Assembly (NCBI RefSeq): GCF_037076455.1
Contig: NZ_AP028679.1
Coordinates: 2,061,501 to 2,125,500 of the forward strand
Reading direction: 5' to 3'
Length of the DNA stretch: 64,000 nucleotides
From: Desulfoferula mesophila
GTDB lineage: Bacteria > Desulfobacterota > Desulfarculia > Desulfarculales > Desulfarculaceae
The notes below the pieces were generated by a model, which made no database searches, was not told the DNA's origin, and saw nothing but the letters and a program-made list of their open reading frames with translations. This document shows positions 20,661-29,695 of this stretch, piece after piece. The first letter of the stretch is position 1. Each line of letters begins with the position of its first letter. The position numbers were made by a program, and so were the translations under genes.

Positions 20661-23158
20661 CAGGCTTGGTTGTCCTCTCTGGCTTCCACCTTCAGGGCGC
20701 GGGCGGCGGCCGCCTCTTCCGGGCTAAGCCCGAAAACGTGGGCCAACACCTCCACCGGCTTGGGACGTCCCCCGGACGAGCCCACGGCCAAAAGCAGCTC
20801 TCCGCCTTCCAGCGCCACCTGGCGCACGGCGGCCTGGAGGTCGATCTCCCGGCTTCCCTTGGGGGAGACCCTAAGCATAGTCCACTGGTCGGCCCGATGA
20901 AAAGCCTCCAGGCGCTCGGGGTCCAAAGGCGCGGAGGGGGTAATGCGGTACACCGCCACCGGCGGGTCGATGAGCTTTTCGCCGGGGCGGCCGGGACGGC
21001 CGTCGGCCAGGCGCAGGCCCGGCGGCAGCAGCTCGTTTACCTGGGCGGCCAAGCGGTCCGGGTCGTAGGAGCGCAGGGTGGAGACTTCCAACACTTCCAC
21101 CAGGCTCTCCACCCCGGTGGGCAGGGCGGCAGCGGTCTTGACCAGGGCGTGGGGGTGAAAGCCCTGGGTGTAGGCCAGCTCGATGCCCGCGGCCCGGATG
21201 GTGCGCTCCAACAGGCGCATCATCTCCAGATGCCCCAGATAGCGGGCCGGGCCGGTTTTTTCCAGGCGGAAGCGCCAGTCCAGGCGTTCGCCCTCGCCGC
21301 CGGGCGCGGCGGGGGGAGAGGGCAGGGCGGCCTCCGGGCACAGGCGCGGCTTGATCACCTTGTGGTCGCACACCCCGCAGTCCAGACAGCGGCCCCGGCG
21401 GCAGTCGGCCGTGGACTGGCCTAGCAGCGACTTTTCCCGCTCGGCCCAGAGGAACTTCTTGCTCACCCCGGTGTCGATGTGCTCCCAGGGCAGCACCTCG
21501 TCCTGTTCCCGGGGCCGCAGGTAGTCGTCCAGGGAAAGGCCTTGGTCGGCCAGGGCGGCGAGCCAGGCATCGTAGTCCAGGTGCTCGCTCCAGCCGTCGA
21601 AGCGGCAGCCCAGCTCTACCGCCCGCAGGAGCACCGCGCCCAAACGGCGGTCTCCCCGGCTGAGCACCCCTTCGATGATGCTGGTTTTGGCATCGTTCCA
21701 CTTGGCCTTGATCCGCCGGTCGCCCAGGTTCTCCTTGGCCAGCTTGAGGCGGCGCAACGATTCTTCCAGGCCGATCTGCCCCTCCCACTGGAAGGGGGTG
21801 TGGGGCTTGGGCACGAACAGGCCCAGGCTGGCGTTGACCACCGGTTTTTTGCCCCGGCCCCGGCCCGCGCTCTTGGCCTCGCCCGCCACCAGGGAGGCCA
21901 GGCGGCCGATGGCCAGGATGTCCTCATCGGTCTCGGTGGGCAGGCCCAGCATGAAGTAGAGCTTCACCAGGTTCCAGCCCAGGCCGTAGACGGTGCGGGC
22001 GGTGGAGATGATCTGCTCTTCGCTCAGGTTCTTGTTGATCGCCGCCCGCAGGCGCTCGCTGCCCGCCTCCGGGGCCAGAGTGAAGCCGGTCTTGCGCACC
22101 CGCTTGATCTGGTTGATCAGCTCTTCGCCCAACGAGTCCATGCGCAGGCTGGGCAGGCTCAGGCTTATGCGCCGGGGCTCCAGGGCGTCCATGAGCGCGG
22201 CGGCCAGGGGTTCGATGCAGGTGTAGTCGCTGGTGGACAGCGACAGGAGCGCCAGCTCCTCCAGGCCGCCGCCCAGACCGGCCAGGGCCGCCTCGTACAC
22301 CTGCTGGGCCGGGCGCTCGCGCACCGGGCGGTAGATGAACCCGGCCTGGCAAAAGCGGCAGCCCCTGGTGCAACCCCGGGCCAGCTCCACCCCCAGGCGG
22401 TCGTGCACCGGGGTGACCGTGGGCAAGATGGTGCGGTGGGGCGGCTGGTGCGCGGCCATGTCGGCCACGATGCGCCGGTGCACCTTGGGGTGCTCCGGGT
22501 CCAGGGGCTTGATCTGGCGCAGGCGGCCCTGCCTGTACTCCGGCTGAAACAGGGCCGGGGCGTAGATGCCCTCGATATTCAGCGCTTCGCGGTAAAGCCG
22601 CTCCCTGGGCCAGGCCTCATCCTTGGCCTGGATAAGAAGGTCCATGAGCGGATCGAGAAGCTCCTCGGCTTCCCCCACCACGGCCAGGTCCAAAAAGTCG
22701 GCCAAGGGCTCGGGGTTGACCATGCAGGGCCCCCCGACGATGACCACCGGATGCTCCGGACCGCGCTCCTCGCGGCGGGCGGGAACCCCGGCCAGCCTAA
22801 GCATCATGAGCAGGTTGGTGTAGGTGAGCTCGTACTGCAGGGAAAAGCCGATCACGTCGAAGTCGCCCAGAGCCCGGCCGCTCTCCAGCGACCAGGGGGC
22901 TTCGCCCTCGGTCTCCATGATGCCCATGAGGTCCAGCCAGGGGCAGAACACCCGCTCGGCGGCCACGTCGGGCCGTCCGGCCAGGTGCTCGTAGAGCACC
23001 TTGATGCCCAGGTGGCTCATGGCGATCTCGTAGATCTCGGGAAAGGCCAGGGCCAGGTTCAGACGCACCCGGGCCGGGTCCTTGATTACCGCGCCCGGTT
23101 CGCCGCCCAGGTAGCGGGCCGGTTTTTCCACCCGGCCTAATAACTCCCAACGAGGCAC
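20660..23158 (-). CDS. Radical SAM protein (TIGR03960 type) fused to a TIGR03936/DUF2344 domain
   Basis: This 832-residue protein has an N-terminal B12-binding-like region, a radical SAM core with GCTRGCRFCQAG (CxxxCxxC) near residue 265, a cysteine-rich linker (CRRGRCLDCGVC pattern near 590) and a C-terminal DUF2344 domain beginning near 630 (KTGPARYLGHLEMMR). The reaction is unknown; members almost always neighbour RNase E/G genes, suggesting an RNA or ribosome modification role. In many genomes the two domains are separate genes. The start is GTG, four bases from the upstream stop, with GGAGG eleven bases before it. Confidence 0.88.
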   Translation of the reverse strand: MPRWELLGRVEKPARYLGGEPGAVIKDPARVRLNLALAFPEIYEIAMSHLGIKVLYEHLAGRPDVAAERVFCPWLDLMGIMETEGEAPWSLESGRALGDFDVIGFSLQYELTYTNLLMMLRLAGVPARREERGPEHPVVIVGGPCMVNPEPLADFLDLAVVGEAEELLDPLMDLLIQAKDEAWPRERLYREALNIEGIYAPALFQPEYRQGRLRQIKPLDPEHPKVHRRIVADMAAHQPPHRTILPTVTPVHDRLGVELARGCTRGCRFCQAGFIYRPVRERPAQQVYEAALAGLGGGLEELALLSLSTSDYTCIEPLAAALMDALEPRRISLSLPSLRMDSLGEELINQIKRVRKTGFTLAPEAGSERLRAAINKNLSEEQIISTARTVYGLGWNLVKLYFMLGLPTETDEDILAIGRLASLVAGEAKSAGRGRGKKPVVNASLGLFVPKPHTPFQWEGQIGLEESLRRLKLAKENLGDRRIKAKWNDAKTSIIEGVLSRGDRRLGAVLLRAVELGCRFDGWSEHLDYDAWLAALADQGLSLDDYLRPREQDEVLPWEHIDTGVSKKFLWAEREKSLLGQSTADCRRGRCLDCGVCDHKVIKPRLCPEAALPSPPAAPGGEGERLDWRFRLEKTGPARYLGHLEMMRLLERTIRAAGIELAYTQGFHPHALVKTAAALPTGVESLVEVLEVSTLRSYDPDRLAAQVNELLPPGLRLADGRPGRPGEKLIDPPVAVYRITPSAPLDPERLEAFHRADQWTMLRVSPKGSREIDLQAAVRQVALEGGELLLAVGSSGGRPKPVEVLAHVFGLSPEEAAAARALKVEAREDNQA

Positions 23159-23161
23159 TGT

Positions 23162-24757
23162 CTAGGCCGCCTCCCCCATGGCGGCGGCCTGGTTGGCCGC
23201 CTTGAGGGCCCTGAGCAGGGCGGTGGCCTCCTCGGGGCTCAGGCCGCTTTCCGGCACGGCCAGGCGGTCGGCCAGCTGGGCCAGGCGGCCGCTGAGCTTA
23301 CGCACCTCGTCGGCCAGCTCGGCGGGCTCCACCTTGGCCAGCTGCTCGGGACGGGTCTTGAGATCCTGCACCTCGTTCCAGCGGGGGATGTGGAAGCGCA
23401 CCTTGGGGAAGCGCGCCTGGGCCACCGCCTTGAAGGTCACCATCTGCTCCTCTTCGCCGTGGATCAGGTTGACCTTGACGCCCGGACGCATCAAGGGCTC
23501 CATCCAGGCCAGCAGCTCGCTTTGGTCGGCGTGGGCCGAGAAGCCGTTGATGGTGTGCACCTTGGCCCGCACGGCCACGTCCTCGCGGAATATCTTGACC
23601 TTGGGGGCGCCTTCCACCAGCAGGCGGCCGGTGGTGTTCTTGGCCTGGAAGCCCACGATCACCACGTGGGTGTTGGGCCGCCACAGGTTGTGCTTGAGAT
23701 GGTGCTTGATGCGTCCGGCGTTGGCCATGCCGCTGCCCGCGATGATGATGGCCGGTCCCATGAAACGGTTGATGTTCTGGCTTTCCTCGGTGCTGGTGGT
23801 GAACTTGAGGTTGGGGAAGTTCAGCGGGGTGTCGCCGTTGGCCAGGATCTCCTTGGTCTCCTCGTCGAAGTACTCCGGGTGATCCCGGAAGATGCGGGTT
23901 GCGTTGATGGCCAGGGGCGAATCCAAAAACACCGGCATGTCCTCGGGCAACTCGCCATCACGATGGGCCTTGGCCAGGATGTAGATGAGCTCCTGGGTGC
24001 GTTCCACCGCAAAGGCGGGGATGACCACCTTGCCGCCCTCGGCGTAGGCTTGCTTAACGATGTCCAAAAGTTCGTGCACGCTCTCGGGCAGGGACTTGTG
24101 GGTGCGCCCGCCATAGGTGGTTTCCATGAACAGGGTGTCCACCGGGTCCATCTTGCCGGGGTCGGGCACGATGAGCTGGTTGGGGCGGCCTACGTCACCG
24201 GAAAAGCCCACCCGGTGAACCCCGTTTTCACCCACCAGGGTCAGGTGCAGGCTGGCCGCCCCCAGGATGTGGCCCGCGTTGACAAAGCAGGCCCGCACTC
24301 CGGGCAAGAGCTCCTCCTTGCATTCGAACTCCACCGGCCGCAGCAAGGTGATGGCCGCCTCGGCGTCGGCCACCTCGTAAAGCGGCTCCAGGGCGTTTTT
24401 GCCCTGCCGGCGATTTTTGCGGCTCTGCCATTCGGCTTCCATCTGCTGGATGTTGGCCGAGTCCAGCCAGAGGATCTTGAGCAACTCGCAGGTGGGTTTG
24501 GAGGCGTAAATGGGGCCGGAGTAGCCGTCGCGCACCAGGCGGGGCACCAGGCCGGAGTGGTCGATGTGGGCGTGGGTGATGAAAATGGCGCTCAGGTCCG
24601 GCACCCGGTAGGGCCCGGCGATCCAGTTGCGCCGCTCCAACTGGGCGCTGCCCTGGAACATGCCGCAATCCACCAGGAAACAGCGGTCGTCGTCCATTTC
24701 GATGAGATAGGATGATCCGGTCACGGTGCGGGCCGCGCCCATGCAGGTAAGTCGCAT
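23162..24757 (-). CDS. MBL-fold beta-CASP ribonuclease (CPSF/RNase J-like)
   Basis: This 531-residue protein has the metallo-beta-lactamase motif THAHIDHSG near residue 57, the beta-CASP insertion, and the late motifs IIAGSGMANAGRIKHHL and INGFSAHADQ that complete the RNA-nuclease active site. Such enzymes cut or trim RNA. A C-terminal helical extension of about 60 residues follows the nuclease core. The start has AAGGAG six bases upstream. It heads the minus-strand run that continues with the radical SAM protein and RNase G, so an RNA-maturation function for the first part of this operon is likely. Confidence 0.9.
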   Translation of the reverse strand: MRLTCMGAARTVTGSSYLIEMDDDRCFLVDCGMFQGSAQLERRNWIAGPYRVPDLSAIFITHAHIDHSGLVPRLVRDGYSGPIYASKPTCELLKILWLDSANIQQMEAEWQSRKNRRQGKNALEPLYEVADAEAAITLLRPVEFECKEELLPGVRACFVNAGHILGAASLHLTLVGENGVHRVGFSGDVGRPNQLIVPDPGKMDPVDTLFMETTYGGRTHKSLPESVHELLDIVKQAYAEGGKVVIPAFAVERTQELIYILAKAHRDGELPEDMPVFLDSPLAINATRIFRDHPEYFDEETKEILANGDTPLNFPNLKFTTSTEESQNINRFMGPAIIIAGSGMANAGRIKHHLKHNLWRPNTHVVIVGFQAKNTTGRLLVEGAPKVKIFREDVAVRAKVHTINGFSAHADQSELLAWMEPLMRPGVKVNLIHGEEEQMVTFKAVAQARFPKVRFHIPRWNEVQDLKTRPEQLAKVEPAELADEVRKLSGRLAQLADRLAVPESGLSPEEATALLRALKAANQAAAMGEAA

Positions 24758-24831
24758 TCGCTACTCCTTGGCCTGGTATTATTGCTCGGGACGGCCCCGG
24801 TTCCGCCTCTTGACAGCGGGCCGCCGTTGCG

Positions 24832-24859
24832 TGGACGATACCAAAACGACTGCTAGTAT
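24832..24859 (+). promoter_or_regulatory. Possible promoter of the LOG-family gene
   Basis: TGGACG (24832-24837), a 16-base spacer and TAGTAT (24854-24859) preceded by TGC, i.e. an extended -10 element. The start would be near 24866, about 58 bases before the ATG. Confidence 0.35.
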
Positions 24860-24923
24860 ATCAGGGTCTTGGTCCTTGGTCTCATGGCCGGGGGCGAACA
24901 GGCACCCTCAGCGAGGTGAGACC

Positions 24924-25586
24924 ATGCCGGATCAATCAGAACAACAGTACGTAATCGACGCCCTCAGCGCCAGGGAATCCTGGCGCATGTTCCGCATCAT
25001 GAGCGAGTTCGTTGACGCCATCGACGACATGAGTCACATCCCCAAGGGGGTGAGCATCTTCGGCTCGGCCCGGGTGGCCCCGGACAGCCCGTCCTACAAG
25101 CTGGCCGAGGAGGTGGGCCGCAAGCTGGTGGAGGCCGGTTTTTCGGTGATCACCGGCGGCGGCGGCGGGGTCATGGAAGCGGGTAACAAGGGAGCCACCG
25201 AGGCGGGGGGCCATTCGGTGGGGCTCAACATCGAGCTGCCCTTTGAGCAGCGGCCCAACCCCTACGCCAACGTGCGCATGAACTTTCGCTACTTCTTCGT
25301 GCGCAAGGTCATCTTCGTCAAATACTCGGTGGCCTATATCGTCATGCCCGGCGGCTTCGGGACCTTGGACGAGTTGGCCGAGGCCCTTACCCTGATCCAG
25401 ACCAAGCGCATCCGCCCCTTCCCGGTGATCCTCATGGGCAGCGATTATTGGTCCGGCCTGGTAGACTGGATCAAAAACACGCAGTTGGCCAACAAGATGA
25501 TCAGCCCGGAAGACCTCGACTATTTCCGGGTGATGGACGACCCGGCCGAGGTGGTGCGGCTCATCAAACAGGTGGTGATACTTTAG
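24924..25586 (+). CDS. LOG family protein (TIGR00730; nucleotide-monophosphate phosphoribohydrolase-like)
   Basis: This 220-residue Rossmann-fold protein has the family signature [12 protein letters not shown] near residue 135 and the nucleotide-binding stretch [17 protein letters not shown] near 78. LOG proteins release the base from nucleoside monophosphates; in plants this activates cytokinins, in bacteria the physiological role is usually nucleotide salvage. The frame is open further upstream, but the ATG at 24924 has GAGGTGAG close by and begins the conserved region. It is divergent from the beta-CASP gene and 35 bases ahead of the cyclophilin gene. Confidence 0.88.
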   Translation: MPDQSEQQYVIDALSARESWRMFRIMSEFVDAIDDMSHIPKGVSIFGSARVAPDSPSYKLAEEVGRKLVEAGFSVITGGGGGVMEAGNKGATEAGGHSVGLNIELPFEQRPNPYANVRMNFRYFFVRKVIFVKYSVAYIVMPGGFGTLDELAEALTLIQTKRIRPFPVILMGSDYWSGLVDWIKNTQLANKMISPEDLDYFRVMDDPAEVVRLIKQVVIL

Positions 25587-25621
25587 AAACCCGAAGGTAT
25601 CTTTGGGGCGCGGAGCAGGCA

Positions 25622-26218
25622 ATGAGGGCTAGCAAGTTAGCGGTTTTGTTTATCCTGGCTGCGGCCATTAGTTTAACTTTCATGGCCGGGGGAGCCTCCC
25701 TGGCCGCAAGGAGCAATCCCGTGGTCAAACTTCAGACCAGCATGGGCGACATCGAGATAGAGCTTTATCCCGACAAGGCCCCCAAGACGGTGGAGAACTT
25801 CCTCAACTACGTCAACAAGGGCTTTTATAACGGCACCGTGTTCCACCGGGTCATCAACGGCTTCATGGTCCAGGGCGGCGGCCTCAACGACAAGATGCAG
25901 CTCAAGGCCACCGACAAGCCTATCCAGAACGAGGCGGACAACGGCCTGAAGAACGACGAGTACACCGTGGCCATGGCCCGCACCATGGACCCCAACAGCG
26001 CCACGGCCCAGTTCTTCATCAACGTGACCGACAACGACTTCCTGAACTTCAAGAGCAAGGACGCCCAGGGCTGGGGCTACGCCGTGTTCGGCAAGGTCAT
26101 CAAGGGCATGGACGTGGTGGACAAGATCAAGACCGTGGAGACCACCACCAAGGGCATGCACCAGGACGTGCCGGTGACCCCGGTGGTGATCAACAAGGCG
26201 GAAGTGGTCCAGGAGTAG
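25622..26218 (+). CDS. Exported cyclophilin-type peptidyl-prolyl cis-trans isomerase
   Basis: This 198-residue protein starts with a signal peptide (residues 1-30, basic start, hydrophobic core, Ala-rich end) followed by a complete cyclophilin domain: [24 protein letters not shown], and [12 protein letters not shown]. It accelerates proline isomerisation in proteins of the periplasm. The upstream in-frame extension overlaps the LOG gene and is rejected; the ATG at 25622 has GGAG at normal spacing and opens the signal peptide. Nth starts three bases after the stop. Confidence 0.92.
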   Translation: MRASKLAVLFILAAAISLTFMAGGASLAARSNPVVKLQTSMGDIEIELYPDKAPKTVENFLNYVNKGFYNGTVFHRVINGFMVQGGGLNDKMQLKATDKPIQNEADNGLKNDEYTVAMARTMDPNSATAQFFINVTDNDFLNFKSKDAQGWGYAVFGKVIKGMDVVDKIKTVETTTKGMHQDVPVTPVVINKAEVVQE

Positions 26219-26221
26219 GCC

Positions 26222-26911
26222 TTGGCCGGCGACAAGGGCAACAAAAGCGGGCGGGGGTTCACCCCGCCCGATCCCGCCAGGGTCAAGGCGGTGCTGGCCG
26301 CCTTGAACAAGCTCTATCCCAAGGCCAAGTGCGCCCTGAACTACCGCACGCCTTGGGAGCTGTTGGTGGCCACCATCCTGAGCGCCCAATGCACCGACCA
26401 GAGGGTCAACCAGGTCACCCCCGACCTCTTCGCCAAATATCCGGGCGTGGCCGATTTCGCCAAGGCGGGGCTCCCCGAGTTGGAGGAAGCGGTGCGCTCC
26501 ACCGGCTTTTTCCGCAACAAGGCCAAGTCCATCAAGGGCGCGGCCCAGGCCATCATGGAAAAGCACGCGGGCCAGGTGCCGGACAACCTGGATGAGCTGG
26601 TCAAGCTGCCCGGCGTGGGGCGCAAGACCGCCAACGTGGTCTTGGGCGACGCCTTCGGGGTGCCGGGCATCACCGTGGACACCCACGTGGGCCGGGTGTG
26701 CCGCCGTCTGGAGTTCACCGACCAGACCGACGCGGTAAAGGCCGAGTTCGCCCTCATGGAGATCATCCCTCAAAAGCGCTGGACTCCCTTCAGCCACCAG
26801 GTCATCACCCACGGGCGGCAGGTGTGCCACTCGCGCAAGCCCGACTGCCCCGGCTGCGGCCTGCTCAAGCACTGCCCCTTTGGGCAGGAGCACCTAGCGG
26901 ACCAGGATTAG
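26222..26911 (+). CDS. nth: Endonuclease III
   Basis: This 229-residue base-excision repair glycosylase/AP lyase removes oxidised pyrimidines. It shows the helix-hairpin-helix LPGVGRKTANVV near residue 125, the catalytic Lys of that motif (GRKT), the Asp in ITVDTHVGR, and the C-terminal [4Fe-4S] ligands C-x6-C-x2-C-x5-C (CHSRKPDCPGCGLLKHC). The start is TTG with GGAG in the preceding stop region; no better in-frame start exists nearby. It is tightly packed between the cyclophilin and ACT-domain genes. Confidence 0.96.
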   Translation: MAGDKGNKSGRGFTPPDPARVKAVLAALNKLYPKAKCALNYRTPWELLVATILSAQCTDQRVNQVTPDLFAKYPGVADFAKAGLPELEEAVRSTGFFRNKAKSIKGAAQAIMEKHAGQVPDNLDELVKLPGVGRKTANVVLGDAFGVPGITVDTHVGRVCRRLEFTDQTDAVKAEFALMEIIPQKRWTPFSHQVITHGRQVCHSRKPDCPGCGLLKHCPFGQEHLADQD

Positions 26912-26916
26912 AGAGC

Positions 26917-27195
26917 ATGGAAAAGGAACGAGTCTTCGTGGTGGTCCTGGGCAAGGACCAAAAAGGCATCATCGCCCAGGTGAGCGGCCTGCTGTTCAAG
27001 CACGGAGCCAACATCGAGGACGTGCAGCAAAAGGTCATGGACGGTACCTTCGTGATGACCATGCTGGTGGACATCAGCGACAGCGCCTCGGGCTCGGCCG
27101 GGCTGCGCGACGCCCTGGAAGAGCTGGCCGCATCCATGGGCCTCAGGGTGATGCTGCACAACGAGGCCGTCATCAAGGCCATGCACAGGATTTAG
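26917..27195 (+). CDS. ACT domain protein (UPF0237 family)
   Basis: This 92-residue protein is made of one ACT fold (VVVLGKDQKGIIAQVSGLL then a beta-alpha repeat), the layout of the UPF0237 family related to GcvR-like regulators. ACT domains bind amino acids. The gene is almost always next to the UPF0210 gene, as here (nine bases apart), so it probably regulates or is a partner of that protein. Its ligand is unknown. An upstream in-frame extension overlaps nth and is not used. Confidence 0.88.
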   Translation: MEKERVFVVVLGKDQKGIIAQVSGLLFKHGANIEDVQQKVMDGTFVMTMLVDISDSASGSAGLRDALEELAASMGLRVMLHNEAVIKAMHRI

Positions 27196-27204
27196 GGTGT
27201 CGCC

Positions 27205-28563
27205 ATGGAGTTCGGTGTAGAAGAGGTATTTGAAACCGCGGGGATGATTCTCTTCGAGAACTTCGACATCCGCGCGGTGACCCTGGGGGTGAACCTCAAG
27301 GACCTCATCGACCGCGACGCCGGGCGTCTGGCCGAAGAGGCCAACGAGCGCCTGGCGGGGCTGGGCCAGAGCCTGGTGAGCGAGGCCTGCGCGCTGAGCG
27401 AGTCCATGGGCCTGCCCATCATCAACAAGCGCCTGTCCATCACCCCGGCCGCCTGGCTCATCGAGCCCTGCGCCCAAAAGGACGCGCCGCTGCTCCTGGC
27501 CCAGGGCCTGGACGCGGCGGCCATCGAGGGAGGGGTGGACTTTATCGGCGGCTTCGGGGCCCTGGTGCAAAAGGGGACCACCGCCGCCGACCGGCGCATC
27601 ATGGAATCCCTGCCAGAGGTCTTGGGCTCCACCCAGCGCCTGTGCGGCTTCCTGAACCTGGCCTCCACCTTGGCGGGCATGAACATGGACGCCATCGCCC
27701 GGCTGGGGCACATTCTCAAGGACATGGCCGCCGCCGCCGACAACGCCGTGGCCTGCGCCAAGTTCGTGGCCTTTTGCAACGCGCCCGAGGACAACCCCTT
27801 CATGGCCGGGGCCTTCCACGGCGGGGGCGAGGCCGACGCGGCCCTGAACGTGGGCATCAGCGGGCCCGGCGTGGTGCGGGCGGTGGTGGACAAGCACCCC
27901 GAGGCCGACCTCACCGAGCTGAGCGAGATCATTAGGCGCACCGTGTTCAAGATCACCCGGGGAGGCGAGCTGGTGGGCCGCGAGCTGGCCCGGCGTTTGG
28001 GCGTGGCCTTCGGGGTGGTGGACATCAGCCTGGCCCCCACCACGGCCATGGGCGACAGCGTGGGCCGCATTCTGGAGGGCATGGGCCTGGAGCGGGTGGG
28101 CGCGCCGGGCACCACCGCCGCCCTGGCCCTCTTGATCGACGCGGTGAAAAAGGGCGGAGCCATGGCCTCGGGCCGGGTGGGCGGCCTGTCGGGCACCTTC
28201 ATCCCGGTCAGCGAGGACGAGGCCATGATCGAGGCGGTGGAGACCGGGGCGCTGACCCTGGAAAAGCTGGAGGCCATGACCGCGGTTTGTTCGGTGGGCC
28301 TGGACATGTTCGCCGTGCCCGGCGACACCAGCCCCGGCACCTTGTCGGCCATCATCGCCGACGAGCTGGCCATCGGCATGGCCAACGACAAGACCACCGG
28401 AGTCAGGGTGATCCCCGCGCCGGGTACCAAGGCCGGCGACTCGGTGGAGTTCGGGGGCCTGCTGGGCCGGGCCCCGGTGATGCCGGTGAACCGCTTCTCG
28501 GGGGAAGCCTTCGTGGCCCGGGGCGGCCACCTGCCCGCGCCCATCCGCTCGCTGCGCAACTAG
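27205..28563 (+). CDS. PFL family protein (UPF0210 / DUF711)
   Basis: This 452-residue protein of the UPF0210 family has a fold related to pyruvate formate-lyase and anaerobic ribonucleotide reductase barrels, but I see no glycyl-radical motif. Recognisable stretches are RLSITPAAWLIEP, FIGGFGALVQKG and NKTTGVRVIP-like ends (NDKTTGVRVIPAPG). The biochemical function is unknown. The constant partnership with the ACT-domain gene immediately upstream points to amino-acid-controlled activity. Confidence 0.88.
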   Translation: MEFGVEEVFETAGMILFENFDIRAVTLGVNLKDLIDRDAGRLAEEANERLAGLGQSLVSEACALSESMGLPIINKRLSITPAAWLIEPCAQKDAPLLLAQGLDAAAIEGGVDFIGGFGALVQKGTTAADRRIMESLPEVLGSTQRLCGFLNLASTLAGMNMDAIARLGHILKDMAAAADNAVACAKFVAFCNAPEDNPFMAGAFHGGGEADAALNVGISGPGVVRAVVDKHPEADLTELSEIIRRTVFKITRGGELVGRELARRLGVAFGVVDISLAPTTAMGDSVGRILEGMGLERVGAPGTTAALALLIDAVKKGGAMASGRVGGLSGTFIPVSEDEAMIEAVETGALTLEKLEAMTAVCSVGLDMFAVPGDTSPGTLSAIIADELAIGMANDKTTGVRVIPAPGTKAGDSVEFGGLLGRAPVMPVNRFSGEAFVARGGHLPAPIRSLRN

Positions 28564-28632
28564 ACCGCGCCGCGCGGCCTGAGCACGGTTGGGGTGTGGG
28601 CGGCCCGGCGCTCTGCCGCAAGGAGGGGCTAC

Positions 28633-29583
28633 ATGGATTTTCAAATCCGGGTGTTGTCTTCCATCGCGGTGCTGGTGGGCCTGATCTGCCTGGCGGTTCT
28701 CCTTAGAAAATTAAAGGTGCTGGAAGAGTCCCACGGCGCCCTGTTCGCCAAGCTGGTCTCCCAGGTGACCCTGCCCGCCACCATCCTGGTCTACCTGGTA
28801 TCCAAGCCCATACCCTGGGGCGACGTCCAGTTGGCGGGTCTGATGTTTCTGGCCGAGGCGCTCTGCCTGGCCCTGGCCTGGCTGATCGGCCGCGCCCTGG
28901 GCCTGGACCATCCCCGCCTGGGCTCCCTCATGCTCACCGCCGGTTTCGGTTCCTCGGCCCTGTTGGGCTACGCCCTGGTGGCCGAGGTGTACCCCGGCCA
29001 GGCCCAGGCCATCGTGGACGCGGTGGTTATCTCCGAGATCGGCGTGGGTCCGCCCCTGTTCACCGTGGGGGTCATGGTGGCCATCTACTTCGGCAGCGCC
29101 AAGGTGGGAGCCGGGCAAAGGGTCTCGGCCGCGCTGGCCTTTTTCCGTTCGCCCATCTTCTTCGCCGTGGCGGCGGGCCTGCTCCTGTCCAGCATCGGCC
29201 TGCCCCGGCACAACCCGGTGGTGTCCTCCATCCTAGACGGCCTGCGGGTGGTGGCCGGGGCCAACACCCTGGCCGTGGCCCTCACCGTGGGCCTGGTGCT
29301 CCGGCTCAACGTGCTCTCGGCGGGCATCGGCCTGGTGGCCGCGGTGTGCCTGATCAAGTTGGTTGCCGCGCCCCTGTTGGTGTGGCTGCCCCTGTCCCTG
29401 GTCGATTTGCCCGAGCTGGGCAAAAACATCCTCGTCCTGGAGGCGGCCATGCCCTCGGCCCTGCTGGGGGTGGTTTTGGCCAAACGCTACGGCTGCGACG
29501 GCCCCCTGGCCGCCAAGCTGGCCTTTTCCACCACCATAGCCGGCGGGGCCAGCCTCTTGTTGGTGGCCTCCTTGCTCATCTAG
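28633..29583 (+). CDS. AEC family transporter (auxin efflux carrier-like permease)
   Basis: This 316-residue integral membrane protein has about ten hydrophobic segments in two similar halves, with an N-terminal GLICLAVLLRKLKVL helix and conserved TLPATILV and EAAMPSALLGVVLAKRY segments. It is a bile-acid/auxin-carrier superfamily permease, probably for small organic acids such as malonate or malate. The ATG at 28633 has AGGAGG at ideal spacing; the longer frame is discarded. The substrate is unknown and the neighbours give no clue. Confidence 0.85.
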   Translation: MDFQIRVLSSIAVLVGLICLAVLLRKLKVLEESHGALFAKLVSQVTLPATILVYLVSKPIPWGDVQLAGLMFLAEALCLALAWLIGRALGLDHPRLGSLMLTAGFGSSALLGYALVAEVYPGQAQAIVDAVVISEIGVGPPLFTVGVMVAIYFGSAKVGAGQRVSAALAFFRSPIFFAVAAGLLLSSIGLPRHNPVVSSILDGLRVVAGANTLAVALTVGLVLRLNVLSAGIGLVAAVCLIKLVAAPLLVWLPLSLVDLPELGKNILVLEAAMPSALLGVVLAKRYGCDGPLAAKLAFSTTIAGGASLLLVASLLI

Positions 29584-29695
29584 CCGCCGCTTTCCCGGCA
29601 TCGCCGCCGTTGTCCTTGCCTTGAAGCCGGGCGGGCCGAGGTGCCAAAATAATAGATATAGTCCCAAGGTTCTGTCGCTTGCGGAGGCGCGGGTA

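Noticed and set aside
21479-23140. 553-codon plus-strand frame opposite the radical SAM/DUF2344 gene
   Set aside because: The opposite strand carries a full recognised protein; this frame has only the Gln/His/Gly-rich shadow composition.
26908-28644. 578-codon minus-strand frame opposite the UPF0210 gene
   Set aside because: The composition is a mirror of the real gene and no family match is visible.
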